Positions 1-11,995 of a DNA stretch of 64,000 bases are shown here, piece after piece (position 1 is the stretch's first letter; the number at the start of each line of letters is the position of its first letter). The stretch is from Ophthalmolycus amberensis (lineage: Eukaryota; Chordata; Actinopteri; Perciformes; Zoarcidae): positions 10,001 to 74,000 of the forward strand of contig JAFEUB010001067.1 of the NCBI GenBank assembly GCA_024529925.1, written 5' to 3'. The notes beneath the pieces were generated by a model. That model was given only the letters and a program-made list of their open reading frames with translations, searched no databases and was not told the DNA's origin. Position numbers and translations under genes: made by a program.

Positions 1-518
1 GAATAAGGTCAGCCTCGTTCGGACTTCATTTCATTCTGCTCGGCTTTCCAAGTAATTTAAATCAGGTGTCAATAATTGTGTGTTTTGGGTCAAGAGAAGT
101 CTTAAGTATTCATATACACGAACACATAGATGGTTTTGGTCTTTTCATGGAATTCTTTTGACAATAAGCTAAATATATAGAGCCTTGACTGGCATCACAG
201 TCACATCTATTGTCGTGGTTTCCTGTTTGTCCCTCCTCCGCTCCATCCAGGCTTCACTCTGTTTCCAAAACCTGGATCCAAAGAGACAACGGTGCAGAAA
301 CCAGGCGACGGCACTCAAATCAGGTACAATTTACACACATTATTAATATTTGCTCACTTTCGTAATTTCTCTCATGTTATTAGTGTGCCCCCGTCTCACT
401 GTAGGTGTGAGATATTGAATAATAAATTAAACCTTTTACACAGAAAGTGCAACAGCAGACCATTGGGAGGCACTCAGACCCTTCTGACAGCTTCTCTGTT
501 GAGACATCAGATCCACGA
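1..518. other. AT-rich unique DNA, no gene seen
   Basis: I see no gene or recognisable repeat here. The few short open frames have no family resemblance and no splice context. Confidence 0.5.
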
Positions 519-519
519 G

Positions 520-558
<39 letters not shown>
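519..558. repeat. (GT)n microsatellite
   Basis: About 20 GT units with one GC interruption near the left end. It gives rise to Val/Cys-rich spurious reading frames. Confidence 0.97.
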
Positions 559-560
<2 letters not shown>

Positions 561-1675
561 AGTGTTGTGTACGTTCACACTTCTCAACAGCTCAGTTTAA
601 AGTTCAATTCACACATTCAAATGAACACTTTCTGTTTATCTGTCTACCACATATTTATATTACATTCAACCGGCAGTCTTTAATGTCTTAGAGTCTCACT
701 TTGCTTTTATTTGCATGATTTTGGTTTATAAATATGAACACATGTTCATAATGAGCAGCGTTGAAGGGTGCCTGAGACTCAAGACTTTCATTGCCAACGA
801 CTGCTGCGTTGTAATTGTTGTGCATATCCTTTATGAAGATGAAGAACCTGAAACTTGTCTTAAAACCTGCACACATAAAAATGAGGTTCGTGCATGTGAT
901 ACGTGCGCACAAACACAGGAAAGCATCCTCACGGGGGGTCGCAACCACTCGCTTGATCGTGAAGTTGACTCTTAAATGTTTGGAGGCGGGGATGGATTAT
1001 AGTGCTGCAGGAATGAGTCCTAAACTCCAGGAATGACTCAGCATTTCCACACCTTTCGGTATAGTCTCTAAGTCAATGGGTTCTTTGAATGGGTTTTTGG
1101 TTAGATGCCTGCAGATAACAAACCTTAAGAGATTTGAACGATATAAAATTGTCAAAAAATACCCCTCTCGTGAATTTTGAAGCTTTAATGCGTCTTAAAA
1201 AGGTTGGTTGCGAATGACCATTATCAGGCGGACTAGTCCTCCTTCAGTTTAGCGGTGGTGACATGAAGTTGTGTGACTGTGGCGTAGTTCCTAATGTTAG
1301 CTTTTTACTTCTGATTTAGAATCTTAAAAGTGGTGTTCATTTGTTAAAGATCATCTTGATGAAGTATCATCAATGCCTGTTTGCCACGAAGCTTATTTTC
1401 TGCAATAATCCACAATCCAATGGAACAATCCCATTGGCTCTTTGTGGAGGGAACCAGTGTGATGCTACTAGTCCCACTGAATGACGTCATCCCTGCAGCT
1501 CTACGGACAGCGGCTGATGTCCCCTCATCTTGACACCAAGCCGGCCACACAATGCATGAGCGTCTATAACCGTCCTGAGAGTCAACAACGCTCAGTATCC
1601 CCAAACGGACATATTCTGTTCTCCATTCACCAAAAACACGAGCCCGTTCAATGAACACGCTCTTTCACGCACAAC

Positions 1676-1678
<3 letters not shown>
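559..1678. other. Unique DNA, no gene seen
   Basis: No coding signature on either strand. A 104-codon minus-strand frame at 1344-1658 has no recognisable motif and is probably chance. Confidence 0.45.

Positions 1679-1720
<42 letters not shown>
1679..1720. repeat. (GT)n microsatellite
   Basis: An uninterrupted run of about 21 GT units, likely polymorphic in length. Confidence 0.97.
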
Positions 1721-1722
<2 letters not shown>

Positions 1723-1875
1723 CCTACTACATCCCAACATGTACATGTGCATCGGCACGGATGCATGCCCAATATGTGTGTTTCCATGGCTACTGCTATG
1801 AGTTGTTGGTCCCTGGACAGATTAGACAGCGAAGCCCCTCAACCTCCGTTATGCAACACAACACCATGCCGGTCT

Positions 1876-1887
1876 CTGTGTGTGTGT

Positions 1888-1960
<73 letters not shown>
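1876..1960. repeat. Interrupted (GT)n microsatellite
   Basis: About 85 bp of GT with two TC interruptions. With the tract at 1679 it brackets 155 bp of unique DNA. It lies about 150 bp upstream of the foldback at 2114. Confidence 0.97.
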
Positions 1961-2113
1961 GGAGTGGATGGTCTCGCCACCTGTATCTGGTGGGTTGTTT
2001 CAGCTGTTCGCCGACGTCTGCGTCACCGGCTCCCCCTCGTCACGCCGCAGACCATCTGCCCAAGTTGGTGCCGACGGTCCGATCCAAAGCGCGGATCCTG
2101 GATCCTGGGTCAA

Positions 2114-2293
2114 AGGGGCCTGGCTACCACCTGGAAGCAGCTCGGCACGGTGCGGCACGGAGAGGCACGGAGCGGCACGGAGCGGCACGGAGCGGGACGC
2201 TCCGTGCCGCTCCGCTCCGTGCCGCACCGTGCCGCTCCGTGCCTCTCCGTGCCGCACCGTGCCGAGCTGCTTCCAGGTGGTAGCCAGGCCCCT
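2114..2293. repeat. Long GC-rich foldback (near-perfect inverted repeat)
   Basis: Positions 2114-2195 pair base for base with 2212-2293 with a single mismatch (2181 against 2226), leaving a 16-base loop. The outer 36 bp or so of each arm is unique-looking sequence containing GGCTACCACCTGG. The inner part is a degenerate 10-bp tandem of the type GCACGGAGCG, so the centre is both tandem and palindromic. The transcript of either strand would form a long hairpin. No clear target-site duplication is visible at the ends, so I cannot say whether this is a foldback transposon or MITE, or a locally generated palindrome. The open frames crossing it are products of the repeat. Confidence 0.9.
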
Positions 2294-3411
2294 GTACCCG
2301 TGCTGCTGTAAGTTATCTACAGTCAGACCCGGGCAGTCCCAGAAAACAAAGGCTTTGAAGTCATTGTCATTACATGCAGATACAACTTTTAGGTAAATTC
2401 ACGCAAATCACAGGCAAGACATGAGAAACACAAACATACTTTACAATGAGAAATCCACAAGATATTAAAAACAGCCAAAACAAACCCTTTGACCAGAGCT
2501 GTGTTGGAAAGTTTGCGCGCTTTTCAATAAAATACACAAAACAAATTCTTGTCTGAGACTTTAAGGGATTCAACTTTCAGATTATTGTTTTTTTTATCAA
2601 ATCATTTAATCCCCCATAATTTAGTATTCACACATTAATAATGAATGTGCTTTCATGTGATAAAACACTCGTTTATTAAATTGGGCCACAGTGGGTGTAA
2701 AGAAACTTGTATTACTTCATGTTGAACTGACATCATTCATGTGATCAATCGAATCGATTTATTTGTTCATGTTTCAGTGTTTTAGAACAGCAACAGCTGA
2801 GCGTCTGCATCAACATCTATTAGCAGGTTTTTATTTTTCATTGTCACCAAATAGATACTATTCTCTGTACCGTTGAAGAGCTGAGTGAGTATATGATGAA
2901 GGTGAATCAATCAATAACATCTGCGTCTAAGTCGTCATGATGACATGAAGTAATGAGAGAAAGTGTCTCTGACACACTTGTAAGAATATCAGAAACACTC
3001 TGCAGGTCGGAGAATTCAACGCGACCCATGCGCGTGTGTCCTGCAGGAGAAGTGGGTGAAAGGTGAGTTCAGTGTTCCACCTCCAGCCTCAATGGGAACC
3101 AGATGGCCGAGCTCCGAACTCTCGTGGAGTTCAGCCACTTTCACCTCTGTGCATTTATTCCACTTTACTTAGTCCAATGCAAGAGCCTTTAATCCCCCCC
3201 CCCCCACATTTACTTCACAAATTTAGTATAATCCCTCAAATCTATTAAGGGAGAACCCAGGCACACGATTTAATTACAAATTTTGGCAATAAAATCTAAA
3301 TAAAAGTCACTAATTAACTCATTTCAATCAGTTGATTATTCGGATATTGTAAACACTTCTCTTTCTCTTCTTCCTTTTACATCCGGCTGGTATCGCTGTA
3401 GTCTCACATGC
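2294..3411. other. AT-rich unique DNA, no gene seen
   Basis: Nothing gene-like is seen. It contains a C run at 3194-3205 and otherwise unremarkable sequence. Confidence 0.45.
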
Positions 3412-3412
3412 G

Positions 3413-3484
<72 letters not shown>

Positions 3485-3522
3485 TGTGTGTGTGTGTGTG
3501 TGGTTGTGGTTGTGGTTGTGTG
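3412..3522. repeat. (GT)n / (GGTTGT)n compound microsatellite
   Basis: About 110 bp of GT, one of the longest GT tracts in the window, ending in three TGGTTG-type hexamers. Confidence 0.96.
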
Positions 3523-3641
3523 TTTTTTCAGCCTCCCTCCAGTTCTAAGAAATCTCCCCCCAAATGTCCACTCATTTCACCAGCCATATAACGTCTCAGT
3601 GTCGGGGTGGATGTGCATTGAAGTCATGGCAGGTGGAAGCT

Positions 3642-3661
3642 GCAGCGCCTCCTAGTGGTCA
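3642..3661 (-). promoter_or_regulatory. CTCF-like site
   Basis: The top strand reads GCAGCGCCTCCTAGTGGTCA, which closely resembles the reverse complement of the vertebrate CTCF core (AGCGCCCCCTGGTGGCC type). Match by eye only; occupancy is unknown. Confidence 0.4.
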
Positions 3662-4204
3662 GCGGTGAAGAGAAAACTCACAATTCTGTTTGATGAGAGG
3701 AAACGTGGAGAAATGAATTAAAGCCCAATCAATATAAACTACATATTATACACATAACAGTGAACATTATCAGAAACACGATAGTTAAGATTGTTCTTCA
3801 TGTCAGTCAATTCAGGAGTCATAACGGCGATCTCATTGGCTGTGTGTGTTTGTAAACCCTTAAATTTAGGCCACGAATTGGATGTTAAGAGCTCAACTAT
3901 GAGACCATCATTACTATGGACTTGCACCAAAGTAATATCCCAGTGATCCAATTGAAATTGAAGGCAGGCTCACTTTCAGGAGCTGTTTGTGCCGTTTAGC
4001 AGCAGTAATTAATGAACTGAAATGGATTAAAGCCCACTCCAAGCTGTTAGTGTTCGTTCTTAACTGCAGTCTAATTGATCGTGCTCTTAGTTTACCACCT
4101 AAAAACTACTTTTCAACCAAAGACGTGACTTTGGATGTGTTTTATCTCATACTAATGCAGTGATTTTGGTCCAGAGTTAATATTCTCCGCTATAGTCTTG
4201 ATAA
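3662..4204. other. Unique DNA, no gene seen
   Basis: No gene, RNA or repeat recognised. Short frames only. Confidence 0.4.
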
Positions 4205-4520
4205 TGAAAGCAGATTTATTAGATTTCTGGACACTCGGGGGCAGCGGATCAACCTGTACTCACAACACTGACAGATTAGCACCAGTCAATATGGTGAACG
4301 TGTTGGTAAACATTTGCATTTTACGCACCCGGCAGACACAGAGCAACATGAGCATCCGTTTGGAGTCGTGTTTCTGGCCACCTGACAAATGTAGGTCTAA
4401 CATTCTCCGCGTAGCTCCGTTCTTTGGTCTCATCCCACTCCTGAGGGAAATGTCTGTTTCTTTAGCTGCTAAATGCTCCATTATGTTCACCAGCGAGTCT
4501 CCAGCTGTTTGGTGCTGGGC
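4205..4520 (+). repeat. Dispersed teleost repeat, copy 1
   Basis: The segment TTTAGCTGCTAAATGCTCCA followed by TATGTTCACCAGC recurs, slightly changed, at 7080-7125 in the same orientation. I remember the wider segment (GTCGTGTTTCTGGCCACCTG and what follows) as a common percomorph repeat. Its transposon class is unknown to me. The 118-aa frame through it is not a gene. Confidence 0.6.
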
Positions 4521-5218
4521 AGTCAGTGCAGGTCAATCAGAGCTCTCTCACTGAAAACAACGAGCTTAAAGATGCTAAATCGATCAGTCGAACTGTTGAG
4601 TCTGGTGGGGATTCTCCGTGGGTCTGTCACCACGAGTCATTAGACCCATGGCTGGTGTAAGAACACACATTTAACTCGAACTGTGGCATTAACTGACTTT
4701 ACACAAGTTCTCTTGCTTGTTTCTTCATTTAGTTGTTGGAACGTTTGTCATGGTGTTGAGGCGATTGATGATTCCTCCCAGAACAAACAGCAAAGGGAGC
4801 ACTGCTGACGATAATGTGCCGACACAGAATGGAATTAAATAGTAAAATAGAATTCGTTTTTTGTCAAAGTATACATTATAGTGAGTTCTAACTAGTTTAT
4901 ACATCTAAGTAATTAGCTGTTCAAGGTCTGACTGAGCCGGTGCGTTCCAGGTGTCAGACATTGTTGTTGTCTTCTCGTTTGTTCAAGACTAGAAACCCAG
5001 CGAGGCACTTTTAAAGTGATATTCAAGGCCATCTTTTTGATTCATCTTATTGGCTGCATTTTCTTTTTCTCAAACACTTTGAAAAAGGCTGCTGTCTGGG
5101 GCAAACTTCAACCTTTGGCAAAAGTTTGTGTGTTTTTTCTTTCTAACACAGGGAGCAAGGGAAAAAGAGACTCTTGAATCATTACTGTAATGGGTTTTAT
5201 CAAAAACACCATCATCTA
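4521..5218. other. Unique DNA, no gene seen
   Basis: AT-rich, with no coding or repeat signature that I recognise. Confidence 0.4.
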
Positions 5219-5243
5219 TCTGTGAGTGTGTGTGTGTGTGAGT

Positions 5244-5277
<34 letters not shown>
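5219..5277. repeat. (GT)n with GA interruptions
   Basis: About 58 bp of GT broken by three AGTG variants, which suggests an older, less mutable tract. Confidence 0.95.
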
Positions 5278-5388
5278 GGCTCCGTTTGCCCTCAAAAACC
5301 TTCAGCAGCAGCTCCACCTGATCCCAAACAGCTGTCAACCACAAGCAGCCTCCTCTGGCCCTGTGAGGTCCGCAGATAGACCGGCGCA

Positions 5389-5408
5389 TGTGTGTGTGTG
5401 TGTGTGTG
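5389..5408. repeat. Short (GT)10 tract
   Basis: Ten GT units, 110 bp downstream of the preceding tract. Confidence 0.9.
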
Positions 5409-7059
5409 GACACAAACAAAACAAACAGTGTATTCGTACCTCACAAACATTCAGGATTAGGGATAATAACATGGGGATGTTTGGTTTTTTTGGGCATGTT
5501 TTGTAATTTAGAATTGATTAAAAATCAAATTCCTAAATATTCCCGCCTGTATTAACAAACGTGTGAGATTAGTAGGGTGAGAAAGGTAACGTTCAGCTGA
5601 TCCCTGATTCTCTCGCTCCTGAAAGCTGACTTCTGACCCAGTTTATTACAATAGAGGCACAGAAACCGACCCAACACTGGTCTGCAGCTACACCGTGAGT
5701 ACCTACGGTCATTAGAAGCTGGAGGTACTTAAGGCCACGTCAAGCTTCAGCTTTCGATCAACAACTAATTATCAGAAGCGTTTTGTTCCTGAGTGCATAT
5801 TAAACCTTCATGTCGCGGCTTTGGAAGAGATTCTTCCCCACGGAGGTTTCATCCACAGCTCATTAGGACTACAGCACAAGTGAGTCAAACTCACCCGTAA
5901 ACACATTCAGCAGTCCCGATACCATCCCTCCATGTGACCGCAGATAAATCAATTGTCTGTCTCTCTGACCTTTGCCCCCGAGCCCTCTAACAGCGCTGAC
6001 TCTGAGGCTGCTAACGATGTGATGCAGCGCTCACTGGTGTGTTGCTGCGACTGTGGGAGGCCTCGTTCTGCCTGATCTGGCCTCATTAGGTGCACCGCAG
6101 CGGCTGAAAATGTTCCAAATGTACGCTGCATATTGACAATATTGGTTGTCAACAAGACTTACACAGAAAAATGAGTAAATCAAGTGAAGCTAAAGTACAC
6201 GTGTGCAAATAACCGGCAGATAGCGAGCTCTTTAATGAGTGTCAGTTTTCTCTAGAGTGCATTAAATGAAGGCCGATTTATTCAGTGTAATAGAATATAA
6301 CAGAGTGTGGGTGCTGTGGATATTCCTCTTTATTCTGTTACCACAATATAAAAGCTTTATTGAATCACTAGTATGGCTGACCTCTGACAACCAGACTAGT
6401 GTCAGCTTGTGTGACTTCCAGCTCTTGATATTTAAATATTAAGACTAGGATTGAGAGAAAGGGAATTTTCTTTTCAAGATTCAAGGAGGCATGTTGATTC
6501 CCTCCCTGTATGTGGGAGGGTTGTATTATCAGCAGCCACAGCAGCTCAGATGAATGGAGTAAAAAGCTGTTCTTGTGGACTGGAAGCTCCAAACACCTGT
6601 TTATAACCTGACTGTGAGGCGCTCAGCATGCAAAGCACGAACAGTCAGTTCAGTAGAGCCACCGTGCGTATAGTAAAGATCATTTACAGAAATATTCAAG
6701 CTTTTGCAATACTCAGTTGTAAAAAGATACCGACCGCAATCACCCATTTCTCCATCTATTCCTAAAACTAAGTAGTTTAGTTATTTCCTGTGAAGACGGC
6801 AGTTTATTTTGAAAAGACCGTTTGCATGTAACAAGTGGAATGTGACACGCGTTGCTGGCTTTTGCAGAAAAACGCTCGTAAAATAAGCATCTTTTCGTGA
6901 GATATCATCCGAACCTGTGAGGATACGTCGTTGAGCTAGTCGGGGAAACAGCACTGGCATAATATCACTTACGCAGTGAGCATGTCAGCAGCTTCAGCTT
7001 GGAGTTATTGATCGACTCCATTATTCACTCTCTTGCTTTGTTCTTGGTCTCTACCAACT
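5409..7059. other. Unique DNA, no gene seen
   Basis: About 1.65 kb without recognisable gene, RNA or transposon. Open frames stay under about 75 codons. Confidence 0.4.
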
Positions 7060-7130
7060 CTGCAGGGTTATATCGGTCTCTTTAGCTGCTAAATGCTTCA
7101 CTATGTTCACCAGCTAGTCTCCAACTTTCT
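7060..7130 (+). repeat. Dispersed teleost repeat, copy 2 (fragment)
   Basis: Carries TTTAGCTGCTAAATGCTTCA, then CTATGTTCACCAGCTAGTCT, matching the 3' part of the copy at 4205-4520 in the same orientation. The outer limits are uncertain because similarity fades quickly. Confidence 0.6.
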
Positions 7131-8435
7131 CAGTCTGATGTTTGTTGCTAATAAGAGATTGTTTGCAGAAAGCAGCTTTCTAATGCGACTGGAAACAATA
7201 CAGATGAGAGCGTTGAGACAGAACCAAAACATTAAAACAAAAGAATGAGCTCAAGAATCTAAAACTAGAGCTGAGGGTAACTGCAAAGTTGTGTGGAAAT
7301 GTAGAATATGTTGTTATCTGCATAGAGGGGAGCAGTGAGTCCGCTACAGTATAAAATCAGTCGATGTAGGCAGTTTATTTAAAAGATGAAACTCGCCGTG
7401 CCAGTGGCTATAAACTCTGATCGTGGAACAAATGAAGACCTCCTGCTACTCTTAAGGATTTTAAAACACATCAATATTGTTCTATTTACCACATCTGTAG
7501 ACTTTCTGTTTAAGCTGACCGGTTTTGTAGCACAGCTCCCTGAGAAACAATTTGACACCAAGTGCATTATCTCCGTTAAATAAAGGTGAAGTGGATGAGG
7601 CCAGAGGGATCGCTCTGAGCAGAGAGAGGACACTCCCCAAGTTAGAGGCTAATTGATCCGCAGGGAGCAACCAAGGGTGCTTGGTGTGGAAAAAGAGACC
7701 GTTTAAACCAGCTTCAGGAAGCAGAGCAGCTTCTTACATCATTTAAAACACTCACCTGCATCGCCGTGGAAGGTGTTGTGAAGTAAAAGGTCTCAACATG
7801 CCTGTTAACAGTGCATTAGGGTCATTGTAGGTTAAGAATTACGGAGCCGGTGGAATGGTGATATTTGGAGAAAACCTTCAAGATTAAGATTAAAGTCCTA
7901 ACATTTACGAGACAAATAGAACTATTGTCTGAGATGAAAGTGTTTTTTCCTGCTTCCCTTCGCAGTGACGGAGTGACAGAGTGACGGTCGGGCTCGGTCC
8001 CCCGCAAGCGTCAACGTGTACTTCAGGTAACGTTGTGTGTTCGGAGTAATCAACTCTTTTTTAGCGTTAGCTGTGCTAGGCCAGTTTAGGCGAGGCGAGA
8101 ACTTTAATTTCATAATTATTTTTTCTGTAAATATTAACCTCGTCCTTAATTGTTATTTATTTTTATCCTACGCCGTCGTGGTTATCTTGAATCATGTGAT
8201 TGCACCCCAACACAAGCTTCATTCCATCACTACGTCTCTTCTTACTGTACATGCTACTTCTTACACCTGGGTTTGTGTTATCTTTTGCTGATTCATAATC
8301 ACTGTCAGTGAATTTGTCTTCTTTTATATCCCACGAGTTTATTGGAAGAAAGAGAGTTATTGACTCCTGATTCCTTATGTTTGGAGAACTGAGCGGCCTA
8401 AAATGAATTGATGTTTATTCATTCATCAGTGTATG

Positions 8436-8438
<3 letters not shown>
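7131..8438. other. Unique DNA, no gene seen
   Basis: AT-rich, with no supported features. Two overlapping frames near 7380-7670 are on opposite strands and neither has a recognisable motif. Confidence 0.4.

Positions 8439-8468
<30 letters not shown>
8439..8468. repeat. (GT)n microsatellite
   Basis: About 15 GT units. Confidence 0.95.
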
Positions 8469-8469
<1 letters not shown>

Positions 8470-9122
8470 TGAATGGGTAAATGTTGACAGCTTGACTTGC
8501 AGCCTACAGCATTTTGAAGGGTCAGAACACCATATTCCCAGCTTCATATGATAACTGCATACAAAACACCACAGAAGAAAAGACCGATCATTCACACAGC
8601 CGCTAGATTGAGTCACTAAAATCAAATCTGACAAGACGAGAGATTTACCAGAACTCTGTTTACAAGCCCGGATTCACTTTCAATTAAGCAGTAATTAGGC
8701 TAACGAGCCAAAAAAACAGAAATGCAACAAATCAAATGTTTCCCCTCATGGGAAACGAAGCACACAAACGGTGTGATTGCGCCACAAGATGTCTCTCCAG
8801 CGGCGCTCGGCCTGAAGAAACAAAGTTTGCAAACTGGAGCTCCTTCCACAGACTGAAAGTATTCATTTCATACAGCGTTTGATAGATTTTATATATATAT
8901 ATATTGTATATAAATTAAAGCGGTGACTGAGGAATAAGGCGGTGATGTGAAGTGTGAAGAGGCTCAGCGATCCGTCGGTAGTGAGTGTTCCTCCTGATGA
9001 TGTTTATGGAAGGCTGCCGGTGTGAATGAATGTTAATGACTTTCTGGGAAAAAGGTTTTCTGCAGAAGCTGTTGCCTCCCGACGAAGACAGGGTCTCTCT
9101 CACTGGGGCCCAGCTAGCACGC

Positions 9123-9125
<3 letters not shown>
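8469..9125. other. Unique DNA with a short (AT)n
   Basis: No gene seen. A short AT repeat lies at 8890-8904. Confidence 0.45.

Positions 9126-9198
<73 letters not shown>
9126..9198. repeat. (CA)n microsatellite
   Basis: About 36 uninterrupted CA units, expected to be highly mutable. Confidence 0.98.
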
Positions 9199-9199
<1 letters not shown>

Positions 9200-9200
<1 letters not shown>

Positions 9201-9420
9201 ATGCTGCGTATTCTTCATCCAGTGTGATGTGCCCCATTTGCTGTCTCATTTGCCCGCTGAACCACGTCTCTCTGTGTGTTGTGTTGTTTTTTTACCACAG
9301 ACTCTAATTAAGGTTGCGTTGCCTCTGAGCGAGTCGTTTGCCTCGACATCTGCGGCTGATTACAGCCGCTGTCATGGCACCAGCATCTCAATGAGGGCGA
9401 TGCAGGTCAAGACTTTGTTG
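9200..9420. other. Candidate conserved non-coding block
   Basis: Non-repetitive, mixed-composition sequence with a CTAATTAAGG homeodomain-type core, between a CA tract and T-rich DNA. It contrasts with the low-complexity flanks. This is a visual impression, without an alignment. Confidence 0.2.
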
Positions 9421-9496
9421 TTTCAAAGAATATCTCTGAATTTAATCTGCTTATTGTCGTGGTTGCGGCGTGAAGACATTGTGAGTTGTGATGTTC

Positions 9497-9513
9497 TTTT
9501 TTTTTTTTTTTTT
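9497..9513. repeat. Poly-T run
   Basis: About 17 T residues. No flanking retroposed-gene signature is seen. Confidence 0.9.
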
Positions 9514-10381
9514 AACTGTTTCATAAACTGAAGAGATTGGACAAAAGCATGTAAATCTTTTAGGCAATAATTGAAAATGACCAAAATTGGAGTCGACAGC
9601 AATGTGTTTTTGAGAATGTAATAATATTTCAGAGTAGTTCTCACCATCGTTAAACATGTTCTGTGAATGTTTTACTGTGGAGGGATATCTTGAAGCTCAT
9701 TATAAAGCAAAGATGAGACAAAACTCTTAGATTACAGTCGTAGATTCTCTTCACTCTGTTCGTATTGATTCAGTTCAACTGTGTTAAAAACCTAGAAATA
9801 TGAAAGATCTTTTCTTTTTCTTTGTCAGTTGAGTAGCGCAGAGTTTTGTACAATTCATTTTCATCACAGACAACGTGATGTGACTGGCAGCTGAAGCTCT
9901 TCAAGCCTTGAGTTTGGGTTTAACTCTCCGGTTAAATCGTCAGTAAATATGATCAACTGTGTTCACAATGATCGGGTTCTCTGGTGCTTAAAGGTTCAAG
10001 TCTGTAGACATAAAAACAGATTTTCTGTTTATTTTGTTAAAGCATCAGGTGAGCGTTAACACCAGATATGTGTCGACCCGTGATACACTTTTAGCTTTTT
10101 AAATGAGCTGACTGTAAGTGCAGCTTCATCTTTACACTTCTTCTCCATCAGCTGCTCACAGAAACCTGTGAACACATTTCTTAGAAATAAAAACAACAAG
10201 TTTTCCTGTTCTAATATTTATGCCATGAGTATGCCGTGGTCTGTTTCTTTAATGCTTCCACAAACCCGCTTCTATGACGTGCTTGTCTTTCAGGTGAAAG
10301 CACGCCGCCGGTGGGAGGCCGTTTCCTGAAAATCCTTTTTCCAGGAGCTCAGAAAGCGAAAGGTTTTCTTGGAAAAAAGGG
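9514..10381. other. AT-rich unique DNA, no gene seen
   Basis: Nothing supported beyond unique sequence. Confidence 0.4.
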
Positions 10382-10404
10382 ACACACACACACACACACA
10401 CACA

Positions 10405-10460
<56 letters not shown>
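10382..10460. repeat. (CA)n microsatellite
   Basis: About 39 units with one CT interruption. Confidence 0.98.
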
Positions 10461-10462
<2 letters not shown>

Positions 10463-10515
10463 CCCCTGTGTTCTTACCGGTCATGCTTACATCACAGGTT
10501 TAACCCTTTATTATT

Positions 10516-10812
10516 ATCCCCACCTCTTCATCTCCCTCTCTCTTTGCTCTCTTTCTGCCTCACCTTTGACCCGACATTCCTTCTCTCTTCGCTCAGTCGC
10601 TCACTCCCTTTCTTGGTTTCCGTCTCACCCTTTCTGCCTATATCCACCCAGATTCTTTGCATTTTCTTCCTTCCTTTCCACCCTTCCCTTGTTTGCTTTT
10701 TCCTTCCCCAATTTCCTTAATTCTCTATCCTTCCTTTCTTCCTTGCGTTCTTTCCTTCTTTTGTTCCGATTTGTCCTCATCGTTCCCTTCACATCCTTGT
10801 CTACTTTCTTTC
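10516..10812. repeat. Polypyrimidine (CTT/TTCC-rich) tract
   Basis: About 300 bp of C/T-dominated sequence. The Phe/Ser/Leu-rich 176-codon frame that covers it is compositional. Confidence 0.85.
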
Positions 10813-10864
10813 TTCAACAAAAAAGCCTAATTTTGAGCTAAACGTTTAAATACAGTTAATCCAT

Positions 10865-11020
10865 GGGGCTTTTATTTTGAAAGGGTGGGACTGGGTGGGG
10901 GAGGGAGGGGGAGAGGAGACATAATCATCATGTCTGACACATAAACAGAGGTTATTAAATGACAGGCTTCATCACAAGCAGTTCAGTTAGAATTCACTCT
11001 CTGGGGCTTTTATTTTGAAA
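10865..11020 (+). repeat. 18-bp direct repeat pair
   Basis: GGGGCTTTTATTTTGAAA occurs exactly at 10865-10882 and again at 11003-11020, 138 bp apart, with G-rich sequence after each copy. This suggests a local duplication whose middle has diverged. Confidence 0.8.
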
Positions 11021-11024
11021 TGGG

Positions 11025-11068
11025 GTGTGTGTGTGTGTGTGTGGGGGGGGGGGGGTGGAGGAGGGGGG
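11025..11068. repeat. (GT)n plus G-run (G-quadruplex-prone)
   Basis: About 9 GT units run directly into 13 G residues and further G blocks at 11059-11068. The plus strand could form a G-quadruplex. Confidence 0.9.
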
Positions 11069-11453
11069 AAAGACCTCTAAAGATCCCTAAGACCTGAATG
11101 ACTGTATGAGAGAGAGACACACAGAGAGAGAGGGAGAGGAGTGTATGTGCGCGTGTGTCTGTGAGTCTGTGTGTTTATCAACATCACTAATTGGCTCAAT
11201 CGCGAACACCTGTGTGCCTGAAGCCATTTGAAAATATTCTCCATAGAGATCCCATTGAAAATAAAAAGCTTAATAATTCAAAAAGTTTAAAGGTTAGAAA
11301 TATGAAAAGTCATAGCAGACCTCTGGTGAAAGAGCTGAACATTTTGATAGTTGAACGGTTTCTGTAGCTTAAAATATGAAGGAGAAGAAGAGGTGCGACG
11401 GAAGAAATAGAAGAAGTTGAATAAAGATTCGAAGAACAATAGTTGGAATGCTT

Positions 11454-11544
11454 AACAGCATTCCAACAATAAAGAAACAGGATAACATAACAGCATTCCA
11501 ACAATAAAGAAACAGGATAACATAACAGCATTCCAACAATAAAG
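11454..11544 (+). repeat. 35-bp minisatellite, 2.6 copies
   Basis: Units at 11454-11488 and 11489-11523 are identical, with a 21-bp partial third copy at 11524-11544. Perfect identity implies recent duplication. Three minus-strand frames owe their repeated CWNAV/YPVSLLLECC peptides to it. Confidence 0.95.
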
Positions 11545-11995
11545 TGGAAACATTATGAATGGTAATTCCAAGAGCACCCATCTTCTGAAGAATGAAGAAG
11601 GATGGCCTGGAGGTGAACGAGTGAAGTCGACGTGTGATATATTTAGATGAACTTTATTGCTTCCCTGAGGGGAGCAGCAGTGACGGTGAGAGGAAGAAAT
11701 AAAGCATAACGAGGATTTAAAGTTGTAATCCTTTAGATGCCCGTGTCTCTGTCTCCATCTGTGTTGCTTGTGACTGACTCCTCTGACAGCAGCTGTGACT
11801 GGAACCACAGGGGAGTAGTGAGGCAAAGGTTACGCTCAGCTCATTTCAACAACAGGGCGTCAGAAAGGCATTGGAACATATTAAAACATTCATAAAAAAC
11901 ACACAGGGTAAAAGGATACACTGAGGAATATTAAAATCAATCTCATGTATTTTAGTTTAGCATAAAAACTGTCTCTGTTCAAAGTTCAATTCTTC
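11545..11995. other. Unique DNA, no gene seen
   Basis: Includes AACTTTATTGCTTCCCTGAG at about 11649-11668, which weakly recalls the tail of a common fish retroposon. Too short to call. Confidence 0.35.

Noticed and set aside
1683..2396. 237- and 178-codon frames
   Set aside because: They are translations of the GT tracts and the GC foldback, with Val/Cys and Arg/Ala/Pro repeats. No protein family fits.
8890..8904. (AT)n as possible TATA/promoter
   Set aside because: A short dinucleotide repeat with no start-site or downstream gene evidence.
10311..10841. 176-codon frame
   Set aside because: Consists of the CA tract (Thr-His repeats) plus the polypyrimidine tract.
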